Part shown: positions 1-8,027 of the stretch, piece by piece
Numbering within the stretch: position 1 is the first letter of the stretch
Layout: each line of letters starts with the position of its first letter
Assembly: GCF_008247605.1 (NCBI RefSeq)
Contig: NZ_CP043420.1
Location: forward strand, 186,001-250,000
From: Kushneria phosphatilytica
Lineage (GTDB): Bacteria > Pseudomonadota > Gammaproteobacteria > Pseudomonadales > Halomonadaceae
Reading direction: 5' to 3'
Length of the DNA: 64,000 nt
The notes under the pieces: generated by a model
Seen by the model: only the letters and a program-made list of their open reading frames with translations
Database searches by the model: none
Told to the model about the DNA's origin: nothing
Made by a program: the position numbers and the translations under genes

Positions 1-477
1 AGCGGGCAGCAGGCCACGATCGCCGGGACGACCTCGGGCAATCTGCAGCAGGCATCCGATCTGATTTCGACCCTGACCGGCCAACTGGGGGTGACCCGCC
101 AGCAGGCGATCGGTGGCTCGGCGGCACTACTGGCGTCGGCGAAGAATCAGCTCAGCAGCGATCAGTTCAATCAGCTGAGCAATCAGGCGCCGGGCATTGA
201 TGGCCTGCTCTCCAGCGCCCGCGCCGCGTCTTCGGCTTCCGGCGGTTCGGGATCGGTGCTCTCGACGCTCTCCGGGCTGACTGGTGGCTCGAACGCTGCC
301 AGCGGCAACGGTTCACTGACCAGTGCCGCCTTCAACGCGCTGGGGATCAGCTCCTCGGTAGCGAGTCAGTTTGCTCCGACCCTGCTGCAGTATTTCAGTG
401 GCCAGGGCGTCGGCAGTGGACTGCTGAGCCAGCTGGCCGGCATCTGGAACACCACTCTGCCGACCAGCGGTCAATAA
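1..477 (+). CDS. DUF2780 (VcgC/VcgE-like) protein, 5' end outside window
   Basis: The frame is open from the first base to a TAA at 475-477, so only the C-terminal 158 residues are seen. The visible part starts with a segment of the type LISTLTGQLGVTRQQAIGG, followed by helices and low-complexity Gly/Ser/Ala linkers. This is the pattern of DUF2780 (VcgC/VcgE) proteins, small secreted or periplasmic helical proteins of unknown function. An internal ATG at 91 would give 128 residues but would cut the conserved opening helix, so it is not taken as the start. The signal peptide, if any, lies outside the window. Family call is good; function unknown. Confidence 0.7.
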   Translation, partial: SGQQATIAGTTSGNLQQASDLISTLTGQLGVTRQQAIGGSAALLASAKNQLSSDQFNQLSNQAPGIDGLLSSARAASSASGGSGSVLSTLSGLTGGSNAASGNGSLTSAAFNALGISSSVASQFAPTLLQYFSGQGVGSGLLSQLAGIWNTTLPTSGQ

Positions 478-541
478 CGCTGTCAGCGTCGACCGGCAGA
501 GGTGTGCCAGGGTAGTCTGAGGGCTTCTCCGAGTCTTCCGG

Positions 542-1450
542 ATGGCTTTCATGACTGCGACTGCGACCTCTGCCGTGCCCGCTACTGGCGCGACTACCGA
601 CACCCTGCTCTGGCAGTGGCAGGGGCGGAATATCGAGCTCGGTCTCACCCGCCAGGGCAGCGGCCCGGCCCTCCTGATGCTGCCGGCGCTCTCCACCATC
701 TCGACTCGCCAGGAGTTTGCGGCGCTGCAGGAGATGCTGGCCGATCGCTTCACCACACTGGCTGTGGACTGGCCGGGCTTTGGTGATCGGCCCCGCCCCT
801 TCATCGATTGGAGCGCCGAGACGTTGCTGGCGTTCGTGGATCATTTGCTCACGGCCACCGATATACGCCCGGCCGGGGTGGTCGCGGCAGGCCATGCCGG
901 GGGGCTGATGATGCGCTATCTGGGTGATCACCCCGGGTCGGTCGAGCGTCTGATCCTGGTCGCGCCGACCTGGCGCGGGCCGCTGCCGACGATGACCCGG
1001 GGCGATTACAAGCCATGGTTTGCGCGGGTGCGGCGCTGGTTCGATCAACCCTTTGGGCGCACCCTCTATTGGCTCAATACCCGCGAGTGGTGCATCCACA
1101 GGATGGCCGATGAGCACGTCTACGCAACGCCGCGCTACCTGAATGCCGAGCGCATGGCCATCAAGCGACGGGTTCCGGCCTCGCCAGGGGCCCGCCACGC
1201 CTCGATTCGCTTCGTCACCGGGGCGCTGGATGCCTTTCGTACGCGCGATACCGCACTGGCGGCGATGCGTCGTGTTTCAGCACGCACCCTGATGCTCACC
1301 ACGCCTCACATGCCGCGCCGTTCGAGCGAAAACATGGAGGCCCTGGCGACGCTGGAAAACGTCGAGACCCGCCGCCTGCCACACGGCAAGCTCCTGGTGC
1401 ACGAGGAGTATCCCGCTGATGTCGCTGAGGTGATCCGCAGCTGGTGGTAA
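542..1450 (+). CDS. alpha/beta-hydrolase fold protein with Ala at the nucleophile position
   Basis: A 302-residue protein with alpha/beta-hydrolase architecture: an early strand with PALLMLPALS (oxyanion-hole region), DWPGFGDR around residue 77, a nucleophile elbow at about 115-121 and a C-terminal LPHGKLLVHEE that would hold the catalytic His. The elbow reads GHAGG, so the usual Gly-X-Ser-X-Gly Ser is Ala119. Such proteins may act as non-hydrolytic binding proteins, or chemistry may use another residue; this is inference. The start is uncertain: ATG at 542 or ATG at 551, neither with a strong ribosome site. It converges on the parA-like gene, with a GC hairpin between them. No signal peptide is seen. 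Confidence 0.75.
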   Translation: MAFMTATATSAVPATGATTDTLLWQWQGRNIELGLTRQGSGPALLMLPALSTISTRQEFAALQEMLADRFTTLAVDWPGFGDRPRPFIDWSAETLLAFVDHLLTATDIRPAGVVAAGHAGGLMMRYLGDHPGSVERLILVAPTWRGPLPTMTRGDYKPWFARVRRWFDQPFGRTLYWLNTREWCIHRMADEHVYATPRYLNAERMAIKRRVPASPGARHASIRFVTGALDAFRTRDTALAAMRRVSARTLMLTTPHMPRRSSENMEALATLENVETRRLPHGKLLVHEEYPADVAEVIRSWW

Positions 1451-1484
1451 CCGGACAGGCATGTCATGACACCGGAAAGAGCAT

Positions 1485-1503
1485 CGAGCGCGTACAGCGC
1501 TCG
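1485..1503. terminator. hairpin between convergent genes
   Basis: Perfect 7-bp inverted repeat CGAGCGC / GCGCTCG with a 5-base loop (1485-1491 and 1497-1503), lying between two convergent stop codons. No T-run follows on either strand, so a terminator role is only plausible. Confidence 0.35.
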
Positions 1504-1511
1504 GGCCCGGC

Positions 1512-2252
1512 TCAGCCCATGCGCCGACTGATCTCATCCCACAGGGTGCTATAGGCCTTGCCAGCGTTGGTTCGGGCGGCGAATCGGGCAATCGGCGCCT
1601 GCTTCAGCCCCATCTGCTCAACCGCGCTGGCATAGGGGATATGGGTGGAAAGCTGGGCGGGCCACTGTTCGCGCAGCGAGCCCATGACCTCGTTGTGCAG
1701 CTTCTTGCGCCGATCAACCAGCGTGAAGAAGGGCCAGATCGGCGTTTCGTGATCCTGCTTGTCGAGATGCTGACGCAGCTGATCAAGGGTGCGCAGCGAT
1801 AGCGTGGTCGGCACGATCGGCACCAGCAGCGCATTGACGCTGGAAAAGATCTGCTCGGAGAGCGTCGAAATGCTCGGCGGGCAGTCGAGGATGATCAGGT
1901 CGTACTCATCGAACACCGGCTTGAGGATCTTGCGCAGGCGGCTGTTCTTGCGACCCTCCAGCAGTTGGTCCAGCTCGCGCGAGTCGAAGGCGGCCGGCAG
2001 CAGGTCGAGACCCTCGATCTCGGTATTGCGAATGGCCTTCTCGAGTGCGGCCTTGCCCTTGACCAGCTTGTCGACGCCACCGCCACGCACCTTGGCCTTC
2101 TCGCGCAGATAGTAGGTCGTGGCGGCCTGGGGATCGAGATCCCAGAGCAGCACCCGGCGCCCGCTCAGACTCGCCTCGGCAGCCAGATTGACGGCCGAGG
2201 CCGTCTTGCCCACGCCGCCCTTGATACTGTAAAGCGCCAGCATCTGCATCAA
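1512..2252 (-). CDS. ParA/MinD-family P-loop ATPase, orphan
   Basis: A 246-residue ParA-type ATPase. The deviant Walker A KGGVGKT lies at residues 11-17, the A' motif DLDPQAA follows at about 38-44 and Walker B is LIILDCPPS near residue 124. The length and absence of an N-terminal DNA-binding domain match small chromosomal type Ib-like ParA proteins. Such proteins position DNA, chemoreceptor arrays or other cargo by nucleoid-bound ATPase cycling. No parB-like gene is next to it on either side, so it is an orphan. The gene is monocistronic, convergent with the hydrolase gene and followed upstream by a 235-base gap. The cargo cannot be told from the sequence. Confidence 0.85.
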   Translation of the reverse strand: MMQMLALYSIKGGVGKTASAVNLAAEASLSGRRVLLWDLDPQAATTYYLREKAKVRGGGVDKLVKGKAALEKAIRNTEIEGLDLLPAAFDSRELDQLLEGRKNSRLRKILKPVFDEYDLIILDCPPSISTLSEQIFSSVNALLVPIVPTTLSLRTLDQLRQHLDKQDHETPIWPFFTLVDRRKKLHNEVMGSLREQWPAQLSTHIPYASAVEQMGLKQAPIARFAARTNAGKAYSTLWDEISRRMG

Positions 2253-2440
2253 CGATCTCCCGCAGTGGTTGTCGGTTCGTGAGGCAGGGTGTGCGTCTAC
2301 CGTGACGAATCGATGACAGCACGTTGCGAATGATCAGATTAGAGCGGGTGGGGCCGGCGGACAATGCGGCGAATGTGCAGCAGGAACCACTTGTGCGGCG
2401 TGGCCATGTTCACGTGTTGTCTTTTGGCCTGAGAGTTATC

Positions 2441-2467
2441 AAAAAACGCCGGCCTCGCAAGGCCGGC
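2441..2467 (-). terminator. Rho-independent terminator of the pentapeptide-repeat gene
   Basis: On the minus strand an 8-bp stem GCCGGCCT / AGGCCGGC with a 4-base loop is followed by a G and then six T (plus-strand A-run at 2441-2446). It lies about 20 bases past the stop of the gene ending at 2489. Confidence 0.85.
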
Positions 2468-2488
2468 AATTAATATAAGGTAATCATT

Positions 2489-3082
2489 TTAATGGTGAAG
2501 CTCGATATCCAGCCCATCAAGTAGAGCGACTGCTTCCGGAAGCGAGAATCTGGCGTTTTTTATATCGTTCTCAAGGATATTGATACTGTAATGGGTGGCA
2601 TCAATAAAATTGGCGCCGCGAAGACGGGTTCTGTTGAAAATAGTGTCTTCAAGGTCACTGCCCGAGAAGTCTATCTGTTCACAATTGGCTTCGCTGAAAT
2701 CGACCCTGTGAATGCGGCAGCTGATCATTGTTGTTTCTGCCAGATAAAGTCCAAAGAACGAACTGTCATCCAACACGCACTCTTCAAAAGAAAGAACGCC
2801 CGGGATCTGAATCGACGGGCAACGCATGCGGGGCCAATCAATACCCATCATTTTGCAAAGGTTGAATGCCACGCCCTGTAAAAGCGTGCAGGGAAACTGG
2901 GTCACGCTCAGGTTGGAATTGTCAAAAGAACAATCCGTGAATCTGCAATTTCTGAATGTTGCATGAGAAAAATCGCAGTTTTTAAAGGAACAGTTATCGA
3001 AGCGGCTGGCTTCAAGGGTTTGATCATCCACTTTTTCGCCTTCGAAGGCGATATCGTCGTAATCCCTGTTGCTGGCCATCAT
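2489..3082 (-). CDS. pentapeptide-repeat protein
   Basis: A 197-residue protein made of A(D/N)LXX-type pentapeptide repeats such as FDNCSFKNCDFSHATFRNCR near residues 28-47 and SDLEDTIFNRTRLRGANF near 140-157. These repeats fold into a right-handed quadrilateral beta-helix. The middle third is less regular. Known members include DNA-mimicking gyrase protectors and effector-associated proteins, but nothing here picks one role. Start is the first of two near ATG codons (MMASN), so it could be three bases shorter. Base composition is clearly more AT-rich than the flanking genes, and it sits beside a gene remnant, so recent acquisition is likely. It ends at a strong terminator. Confidence 0.8.
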   Translation of the reverse strand: MMASNRDYDDIAFEGEKVDDQTLEASRFDNCSFKNCDFSHATFRNCRFTDCSFDNSNLSVTQFPCTLLQGVAFNLCKMMGIDWPRMRCPSIQIPGVLSFEECVLDDSSFFGLYLAETTMISCRIHRVDFSEANCEQIDFSGSDLEDTIFNRTRLRGANFIDATHYSINILENDIKNARFSLPEAVALLDGLDIELHH

Positions 3083-3174
3083 GATCGCTTACCTGTTCCT
3101 GTTGAATGCATGCCGATTGCAGGCGTTATTGCTGGACCTCATCAGGTTACATGTTTATCGGGTCATGCCAGTGA

Positions 3175-3375
3175 CCTTTCAGACAGGCTTCGGCCCTCTT
3201 CGGTTCGATAGGCGCTCTGGCGCTCACCTCTCCTTTGATGGTTTCGGTGGTCCGTGCCGCCAAATACGACCTGCGCTACCAACCCGACTACAGCGACCCC
3301 GAAATCAGCATCGAAGAGTTTCCGCGTCACGATCCCTGGACAGAAAAAGGCGACTGGGAACAGCCCGGTTCCTGA
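3175..3375 (+). pseudogene. 3' remnant of an unidentified membrane-protein gene
   Basis: From just after a TGA at 3172 this frame is open to a TGA at 3373-3375. It encodes a hydrophobic segment (FGSIGALALTSPLMVSVV) followed by a hydrophilic tail with KYDLRYQPDYSD and FPRHDPWTEKGDW. The tail looks like genuine protein, and a strong terminator starts 20 bases after the stop, as expected for a real gene end. No start codon with a ribosome site precedes it; the first ATG is at 3238, inside the hydrophobic part. The likeliest reading is the C-terminal end of a decayed gene in the same low-GC islet as the pentapeptide-repeat gene. A short intact gene starting at a GTG/TTG is the alternative. I do not recognise the family. 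Confidence 0.4.
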
Positions 3376-3395
3376 AAAAAGTGATTCTCTTGCAT

Positions 3396-3436
3396 AACGG
3401 CCACTGCCCGGCTTATCCCGGTCAGTGGCCGTTTTT
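3396..3436 (+). terminator. Rho-independent terminator
   Basis: An 11-bp stem AACGGCCACTG / CAGTGGCCGTT (3396-3406 and 3423-3433) is followed by further T residues. It sits 20 bases after the stop of the gene remnant and insulates the sugar transporter operon downstream. Confidence 0.9.
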
Positions 3437-3616
3437 GGCAGGGCCTGCCCACTGTGCTTATCCGCTGCGCTTCGCCCTTGGTTGTATTGTGGCTCAAACA
3501 GGGGTGCGCAATATTCGGCAGAAGCCTGAACAAAGTCTTACAAATGCTCGGGCCTTCGAATTCATAAAGAAACGTATTCGGTTGCGGATCGGATCAGATC
3601 ACGGGGAATGCACGCC

Positions 3617-4900
3617 ATGATTGCAAGACGTCTTATCGGTGGAATCGGTTGTACGCTGTTGCCGCTCGCGATGGCCATGCCATCGTCGTCGTGGGCTGCA
3701 GATCAGCAGAGCGACAAGCAGGTTGAAGTGCTCAACTGGTGGACCTCGGGCAGTGAGGCCAAGGCGCTGGGCGTGCTCAAGAGTGATCTGGCCGAGCAGG
3801 GGATAGGCTGGAAGAACATGCCGGTCGCCGGCGGCGCGGGCACCAACGCCATGGCGGTACTGCGTTCGCGTATCACTTCCGGCAACCCCCCAACGGCTGC
3901 TCAGGTACTGGGTTTCGATGCGCGCGACTGGGCCCAGCGTGGTGCGCTGAGTTATCTGGATGAGGTCGCCCAGTCGGAGAAATGGGGCGAGGTCTTCCCC
4001 GCCGCAATCAAGAATTTCGCTCAGTACGAAGGCCACTGGATCGGTGCGCCCTTCGAGATCCACTCCACCAACTGGGTGTGGGCCAACAAGTCTCTGATGG
4101 ACAAGCTGGGCATCGAGCAGCCCAAAACCTGGGATGACTTCATCGCTTCGATGAAAAAGGCGAAGGACGCCGGCTATCTCGGCCTGGCGTACGGCGGTCA
4201 GCCGTGGCAGGACGCCACCGTCTTCGAGAACGTGGTACTGGCGACCGGCGGTGCGGATTTCTATCGCAAGGCGTTTATCGATCTGGATGAGTCGGCGCTG
4301 AAGTCGGACACCATGGTCAAGGCGTTTGATCGCATGCGCGAGCTGCTGAAATACAAGGATGACAACTCTCCGGGACGGGACTGGAACCTGGCCACGGCGA
4401 TGGTCATCAACGGCAAGGCGCTCTATCAGATCATGGGCGACTGGGCGAAGGGCGAATTCCTCAACGGCAATCTCAAGCCGGAGCAGGACTTCATGTGTTT
4501 CCGTACCCCCGGCACCCAGGATGCGGTCACCTTCAACAGCGATCTGATGATCATGTTCAAGACCGACGACAAGCAGCAGATCGAGCTGCAAAAGACCATG
4601 GCACGCGCCATCGGTTCGCCCGAGTTCCAGATCGCCTTCAGCCAGGTCAAGGGCTCGGTGCCGGCGCGCATGGACCTCTCGGCTGACAAGCTCGATGCCT
4701 GTGCCGAGAAGGGCTACAAGCAGGTCAAGGCGGCGGCCGATAACAATACCCTGATGGGCAGCATGGCCCATGGCTACGCCGCTCAGGCCTCGGTCAAGAA
4801 CGCGGTATTCGACATCGTGTCTTCCTTCGTCAACAGCAGCATGCCCAGCCAGACGGCTGCCGAGCAGCTGGCAATGGCAGTGCAGGGCGCAAAGTCCTGA
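3617..4900 (+). CDS. gtsA: glucose/mannose-type ABC transporter substrate-binding protein
   Basis: Periplasmic sugar-binding protein (about 427 residues) of the CUT1 family, strongly like pseudomonad GtsA. After a signal peptide ending near SSSWAA, the mature protein opens with VEVLNWWTSGSEAKALGVL and continues with PVAGGAG and SGNPPTAAQVLGFD, all hallmark stretches of this subgroup. The ATG at 3617 is chosen because GGGGA ends nine bases before it; an ATG at 3608 would leave no spacing. The ligand is probably glucose or a related hexose. It is the first gene of a four-gene operon, separated from the permease gene by a stable hairpin, which fits higher expression of the binding protein. Confidence 0.9.
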   Translation: MIARRLIGGIGCTLLPLAMAMPSSSWAADQQSDKQVEVLNWWTSGSEAKALGVLKSDLAEQGIGWKNMPVAGGAGTNAMAVLRSRITSGNPPTAAQVLGFDARDWAQRGALSYLDEVAQSEKWGEVFPAAIKNFAQYEGHWIGAPFEIHSTNWVWANKSLMDKLGIEQPKTWDDFIASMKKAKDAGYLGLAYGGQPWQDATVFENVVLATGGADFYRKAFIDLDESALKSDTMVKAFDRMRELLKYKDDNSPGRDWNLATAMVINGKALYQIMGDWAKGEFLNGNLKPEQDFMCFRTPGTQDAVTFNSDLMIMFKTDDKQQIELQKTMARAIGSPEFQIAFSQVKGSVPARMDLSADKLDACAEKGYKQVKAAADNNTLMGSMAHGYAAQASVKNAVFDIVSSFVNSSMPSQTAAEQLAMAVQGAKS

Positions 4901-4908
4901 TGCGCTCG

Positions 4909-4929
4909 GGCCCCGGTAATACCGGGGCC
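4909..4929 (+). promoter_or_regulatory. intercistronic hairpin after gtsA
   Basis: Perfect 9-bp stem GGCCCCGGT / ACCGGGGCC around a 3-base loop, between the binding-protein stop and the permease gene. A weak T-rich tail follows. Such hairpins commonly protect the upstream message or partly terminate, giving more binding protein than permease. Confidence 0.6.
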
Positions 4930-4955
4930 TTACTGTTTACTCGGAGGTTATCGTA

Positions 4956-5861
4956 ATGCCGAATTCGCCCTCCCGTCAGGGTGGCGGGGCGCGAGCTCAT
5001 CTGCAGCGCTGGCTGCCGAAGCTGGTGCTGTCGCCCTCATTCGTGCTGGTCCTGTTCTTTGTCTACGGTTTTATCCTGTGGACGACCTATATCTCCTTCA
5101 GCAACTCCGGCATGCTGCCCGATTACAGCTGGGCCGGGTTGCGCCAGTGGTCCCGACTGTGGAACTCCTGGACCTGGGGGATCGCACTGCACAATATCTG
5201 GGTCTTCGGGCTGCTTTATATCGTGTCCTGCATCACGCTCGGTCTGCTGCTGGCGATCCTGCTGGATCAACGCATTCGTGCCGAGGGTGCGCTGCGCACC
5301 ATATATCTCTATCCGATGGCGCTCTCCTTCATCGTGACCGGCACCGCCTGGCAGTGGTTTCTCAATCCGGGACTGGGGCTGGAAAAAACGATGCATGAGC
5401 TGGGCTGGACGAGTTTCAGCTTCAACTGGCTGATCAACTCGGAGATGGCGATCTATACCATCGTGATTGCGGCGGTGTGGCAGGCGACCGGTTTCATCAT
5501 GGCGATGTTCCTGGCCGGGTTGCGGGGTATCGATGGCGAGATGATCAAGGCCGCGCAGATCGATGGCGCCCCGACCTGGAAGATCTACCTGCGTATCATC
5601 ATTCCGCAGCTGCGTCCGGTCTTTCTCAGTGCCGTGGTGGTACTGGCGCACCTGGCGATCAAGAGCTTTGACCTGATCGTGGCGATGACCGGTGGTGGCC
5701 CCGGCAACTCGACAGCGGTGCCGGCGACCTTCATGTATTCCTATGCCTTCTCGCGCAACGAGATGGGCATCGCCGCGGCCAGTGCGGTGTTCATGCTGGC
5801 GGTGATCGCGGCGCTGATCATTCCCTATCTGTATTCCGAGCTGAGAGAGTCCCGTTCATGA
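4956..5861 (+). CDS. gtsB: sugar ABC transporter permease, GtsB type
   Basis: A 301-residue inner-membrane permease with about six helices, the first at LVLSPSFVLVLFFVYGFILW. The cytoplasmic EAA loop, which docks the ATPase, reads EMIKAAQIDGAPTWKIYLRI near residues 196-215. Stretches such as IYLYPMALSFIVTGTAWQW and AVWQATGFIMAMFLAGLRG match GtsB of pseudomonads closely. RBS GGAGG lies upstream of the ATG at 4956. It pairs with the next permease, whose start overlaps its stop by four bases (ATGA), indicating translational coupling. Confidence 0.9.
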   Translation: MPNSPSRQGGGARAHLQRWLPKLVLSPSFVLVLFFVYGFILWTTYISFSNSGMLPDYSWAGLRQWSRLWNSWTWGIALHNIWVFGLLYIVSCITLGLLLAILLDQRIRAEGALRTIYLYPMALSFIVTGTAWQWFLNPGLGLEKTMHELGWTSFSFNWLINSEMAIYTIVIAAVWQATGFIMAMFLAGLRGIDGEMIKAAQIDGAPTWKIYLRIIIPQLRPVFLSAVVVLAHLAIKSFDLIVAMTGGGPGNSTAVPATFMYSYAFSRNEMGIAAASAVFMLAVIAALIIPYLYSELRESRS

Positions 5862-6733
5862 GTGCCGCACCTCCCACAGCGCGTGCCGGGACCCTCTCGC
5901 GCGCGATTCTCTACGCGATCCTGGCGGTTTTCGCGATCATCTATCTGATGCCGCTGTATGTGATGCTGACCACCTCGTTCAAGACGCTGGACGAGATTCA
6001 CCAGGGCAACATGCTGGCGCTGCCCAGCAACTGGACCATCCAGCCCTGGCTCGAAGCCTGGGGCAGCGCCTGTATCGGGCTCGAGTGCAACGGCGTACAT
6101 GGCTACTTCTTCAACAGCATCAGGATTGTGGTACCGGCGGTGCTGATCTCCGGATTGCTGGGGGCGTTCAATGGTTACGTGCTGACCAAATGGCGCTTCC
6201 GCGGCCACAAGATCGTTTTCGGTCTGATCCTGTTCAGCTGCTTTATCCCGTTTCAGATCATCCTGCTGCCAATGGCGCGGGTCCTGGGCATTCTGCATGT
6301 CGCCAACAGCACCACCGGACTGGTGCTGGTGCACATCGTCTACGGGATCGGCTTTACCACGCTGTTCTTTCGCAACTACTACGAGACCTTTCCCAACGAA
6401 CTGATCCGTGCGGCGCAGCTCGATGGTGCCGGATTCTTCACCATCTTCTTCCGCATTCTGCTGCCGGCGTCCACGCCGATCATCGTGGTCACCATCATCT
6501 GGCAGTTTACCAACGTCTGGAACGACTTCCTGTTCGGGGTTTCCTTTGCATCGGGTGACAGCGCGCCGATCACGGTGGCGCTCAACAATCTGGTCAACAG
6601 TTCCACCGGCGTGAAGGCCTACAACGTCAACATGGCGGCTGCCATGGTGGCGGCGGTACCCACGCTGATTGTCTACATCCTGGCGGGCAAGTATTTCCTC
6701 CGGGGCCTGATGTCGGGTTCGGTCAAGGGCTGA
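5858..6733 (+). CDS. gtsC: sugar ABC transporter permease, GtsC type
   Basis: A 291-residue MalG-type permease, the second half of the membrane channel. It has six predicted helices, a long periplasmic loop after the first helix, and an EAA loop reading [20 protein letters not shown] at about residues 180-199. The [10 protein letters not shown] stretch near residue 223 is typical of MalG-like subunits. It overlaps gtsB by four bases and is followed seven bases later by the ATPase gene. Confidence 0.9.
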   Translation: MSAAPPTARAGTLSRAILYAILAVFAIIYLMPLYVMLTTSFKTLDEIHQGNMLALPSNWTIQPWLEAWGSACIGLECNGVHGYFFNSIRIVVPAVLISGLLGAFNGYVLTKWRFRGHKIVFGLILFSCFIPFQIILLPMARVLGILHVANSTTGLVLVHIVYGIGFTTLFFRNYYETFPNELIRAAQLDGAGFFTIFFRILLPASTPIIVVTIIWQFTNVWNDFLFGVSFASGDSAPITVALNNLVNSSTGVKAYNVNMAAAMVAAVPTLIVYILAGKYFLRGLMSGSVKG

Positions 6734-6740
6734 GAATTAC

Positions 6741-7853
6741 ATGAGTTTTCTGCATATCAACAACATCCGAAAGCACTTTGGCGAGACGACCGTACTCAAG
6801 GGGATCGATATCGCCATCGAGCAAGGGGATTTTCTGGTACTGGTGGGGCCGTCGGGCTGCGGCAAGTCGACCCTGCTCAACATGATCGCCGGCCTCGATT
6901 CGATCAGTGACGGTGAGCTGCTGCTCAACGGTGAGCGCATCAACGAGGTGCATCCCGCGCAGCGCGATATCGCCATGGTATTCCAGTCCTATGCGCTCTA
7001 TCCCAGCATGACAGTCGCCGGCAATATCGGCTTCGGTCTCGAGATGCGCAAGGTCCCGAAGGCGGAGCGACGCGAGGCGATCGAGCGGGTAGCGAAGATG
7101 CTGCAGATCGAGAATCTGCTGGAGCGCAAGCCGGGGCAGCTCTCCGGTGGTCAGCGCCAGCGTGTAGCGATGGGACGGGCGCTGGTGCGCGAGCCACAGC
7201 TGTTTCTGTTCGATGAGCCGCTCTCCAACCTGGATGCCAAGCTGCGCGTCGATATGCGCACCGAGATCAAGCAGCTCCATCAGCGTCTCGGTGCCACCAT
7301 CGTTTATGTGACGCACGATCAGATCGAAGCGATGACGCTGGCGACACGCATCGCGGTCATGCGTGCCGGTGAGCTGCAGCAGCTGGGTACCCCTCATCAG
7401 GTATACGACGACCCCAACAATCTGTTCGTGGCCGGTTTCATGGGTTCACCGTCGATGAACCTGCTCAATGCCCGAATGGTGATGGATAACGGTAAGCTGG
7501 TGGCACGAATCCCGGTGGAAGATACCAGCCTGGATCTGCCGGTGGTGCGCGATCACGAAGCATTGCTCGAGTGGCAGGACCGAGAGGTGATCATCGGCTT
7601 GCGACCCGAGGCGATTACCGATCCGGCCAGCGCCAATCAGCAGGATGGCGTCATCCATGAAGCCTCGCTGACAGTCAGTCTGGTCGAGCCGACCGGGGCT
7701 GATGTCTATGCTGTAACCCACCTGGGGGGGCGTGATATCAACGCCCGCATGCGCCCGGGTACGGCGCTCTCGCCGGGTGAACAGACCCGCTTTGCCTTCG
7801 ATGTGTCACGCATGGTGGCGTTCGATCCACAGAGTGAAGCGCGTATTCGCTGA
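6741..7853 (+). CDS. sugar ABC transporter ATP-binding protein (MalK/UgpC type)
   Basis: A 370-residue CUT1 ATPase. Walker A is GPSGCGKST (about 36-44), the signature is LSGGQRQR (about 134-141), Walker B is [16 protein letters not shown] and the switch His lies in VTHDQIEAM. The C-terminal 130 residues form the MalK-type TOBE/regulatory domain. It completes the GtsABCD-type glucose importer. MalK-type ATPases can be shared between transporters, so other sugars are possible. It is the last gene of the operon. Confidence 0.9.
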   Translation: MSFLHINNIRKHFGETTVLKGIDIAIEQGDFLVLVGPSGCGKSTLLNMIAGLDSISDGELLLNGERINEVHPAQRDIAMVFQSYALYPSMTVAGNIGFGLEMRKVPKAERREAIERVAKMLQIENLLERKPGQLSGGQRQRVAMGRALVREPQLFLFDEPLSNLDAKLRVDMRTEIKQLHQRLGATIVYVTHDQIEAMTLATRIAVMRAGELQQLGTPHQVYDDPNNLFVAGFMGSPSMNLLNARMVMDNGKLVARIPVEDTSLDLPVVRDHEALLEWQDREVIIGLRPEAITDPASANQQDGVIHEASLTVSLVEPTGADVYAVTHLGGRDINARMRPGTALSPGEQTRFAFDVSRMVAFDPQSEARIR

Positions 7854-7866
7854 CGCATGAACGGTC

Positions 7867-7921
7867 GCCGCGCCGAGCTTCAGATCATCGAAAGATCAGT
7901 AGTCTGAAATATCGGCGCGGC
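7867..7921 (+). terminator. possible long hairpin after the sugar transporter operon
   Basis: A 10-bp outer stem GCCGCGCCGA / TCGGCGCGGC (7867-7876 and 7912-7921) encloses a weaker inner stem TTCAGA / TCTGAA. No T-run follows, so it may act as a message-stabilising structure instead. Confidence 0.4.
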
Positions 7922-8027
7922 CCTCGGACCGGCCATACGCTCTTCAATGCCTTTTGAGCCAGAATCTGGTTGCCCGGAAAATCCGCCATGGTTTTCCGGG
8001 CATTCATACGTCGGCCGCCCGATCACG

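Noticed and set aside
395..1198. Long minus-strand frame of 267 codons opposite the alpha/beta hydrolase
   Set aside because: Shadow frame of a GC-rich gene: Arg/Pro/Gly-rich without any domain, while the plus strand has a clear fold.
3069..3620. Plus-strand frame of 183 codons over the islet
   Set aside because: It runs through a strong terminator, overlaps the pentapeptide gene start, and its composition is not protein-like after residue 40.
7972..8001. Perfect 10-bp inverted repeat GCCCGGAAAA / TTTTCCGGGC as a terminator
   Set aside because: The A/T bases face the loop and no T-run follows on either strand, so it does not have terminator form; it may stabilise the message of the PDZ gene.
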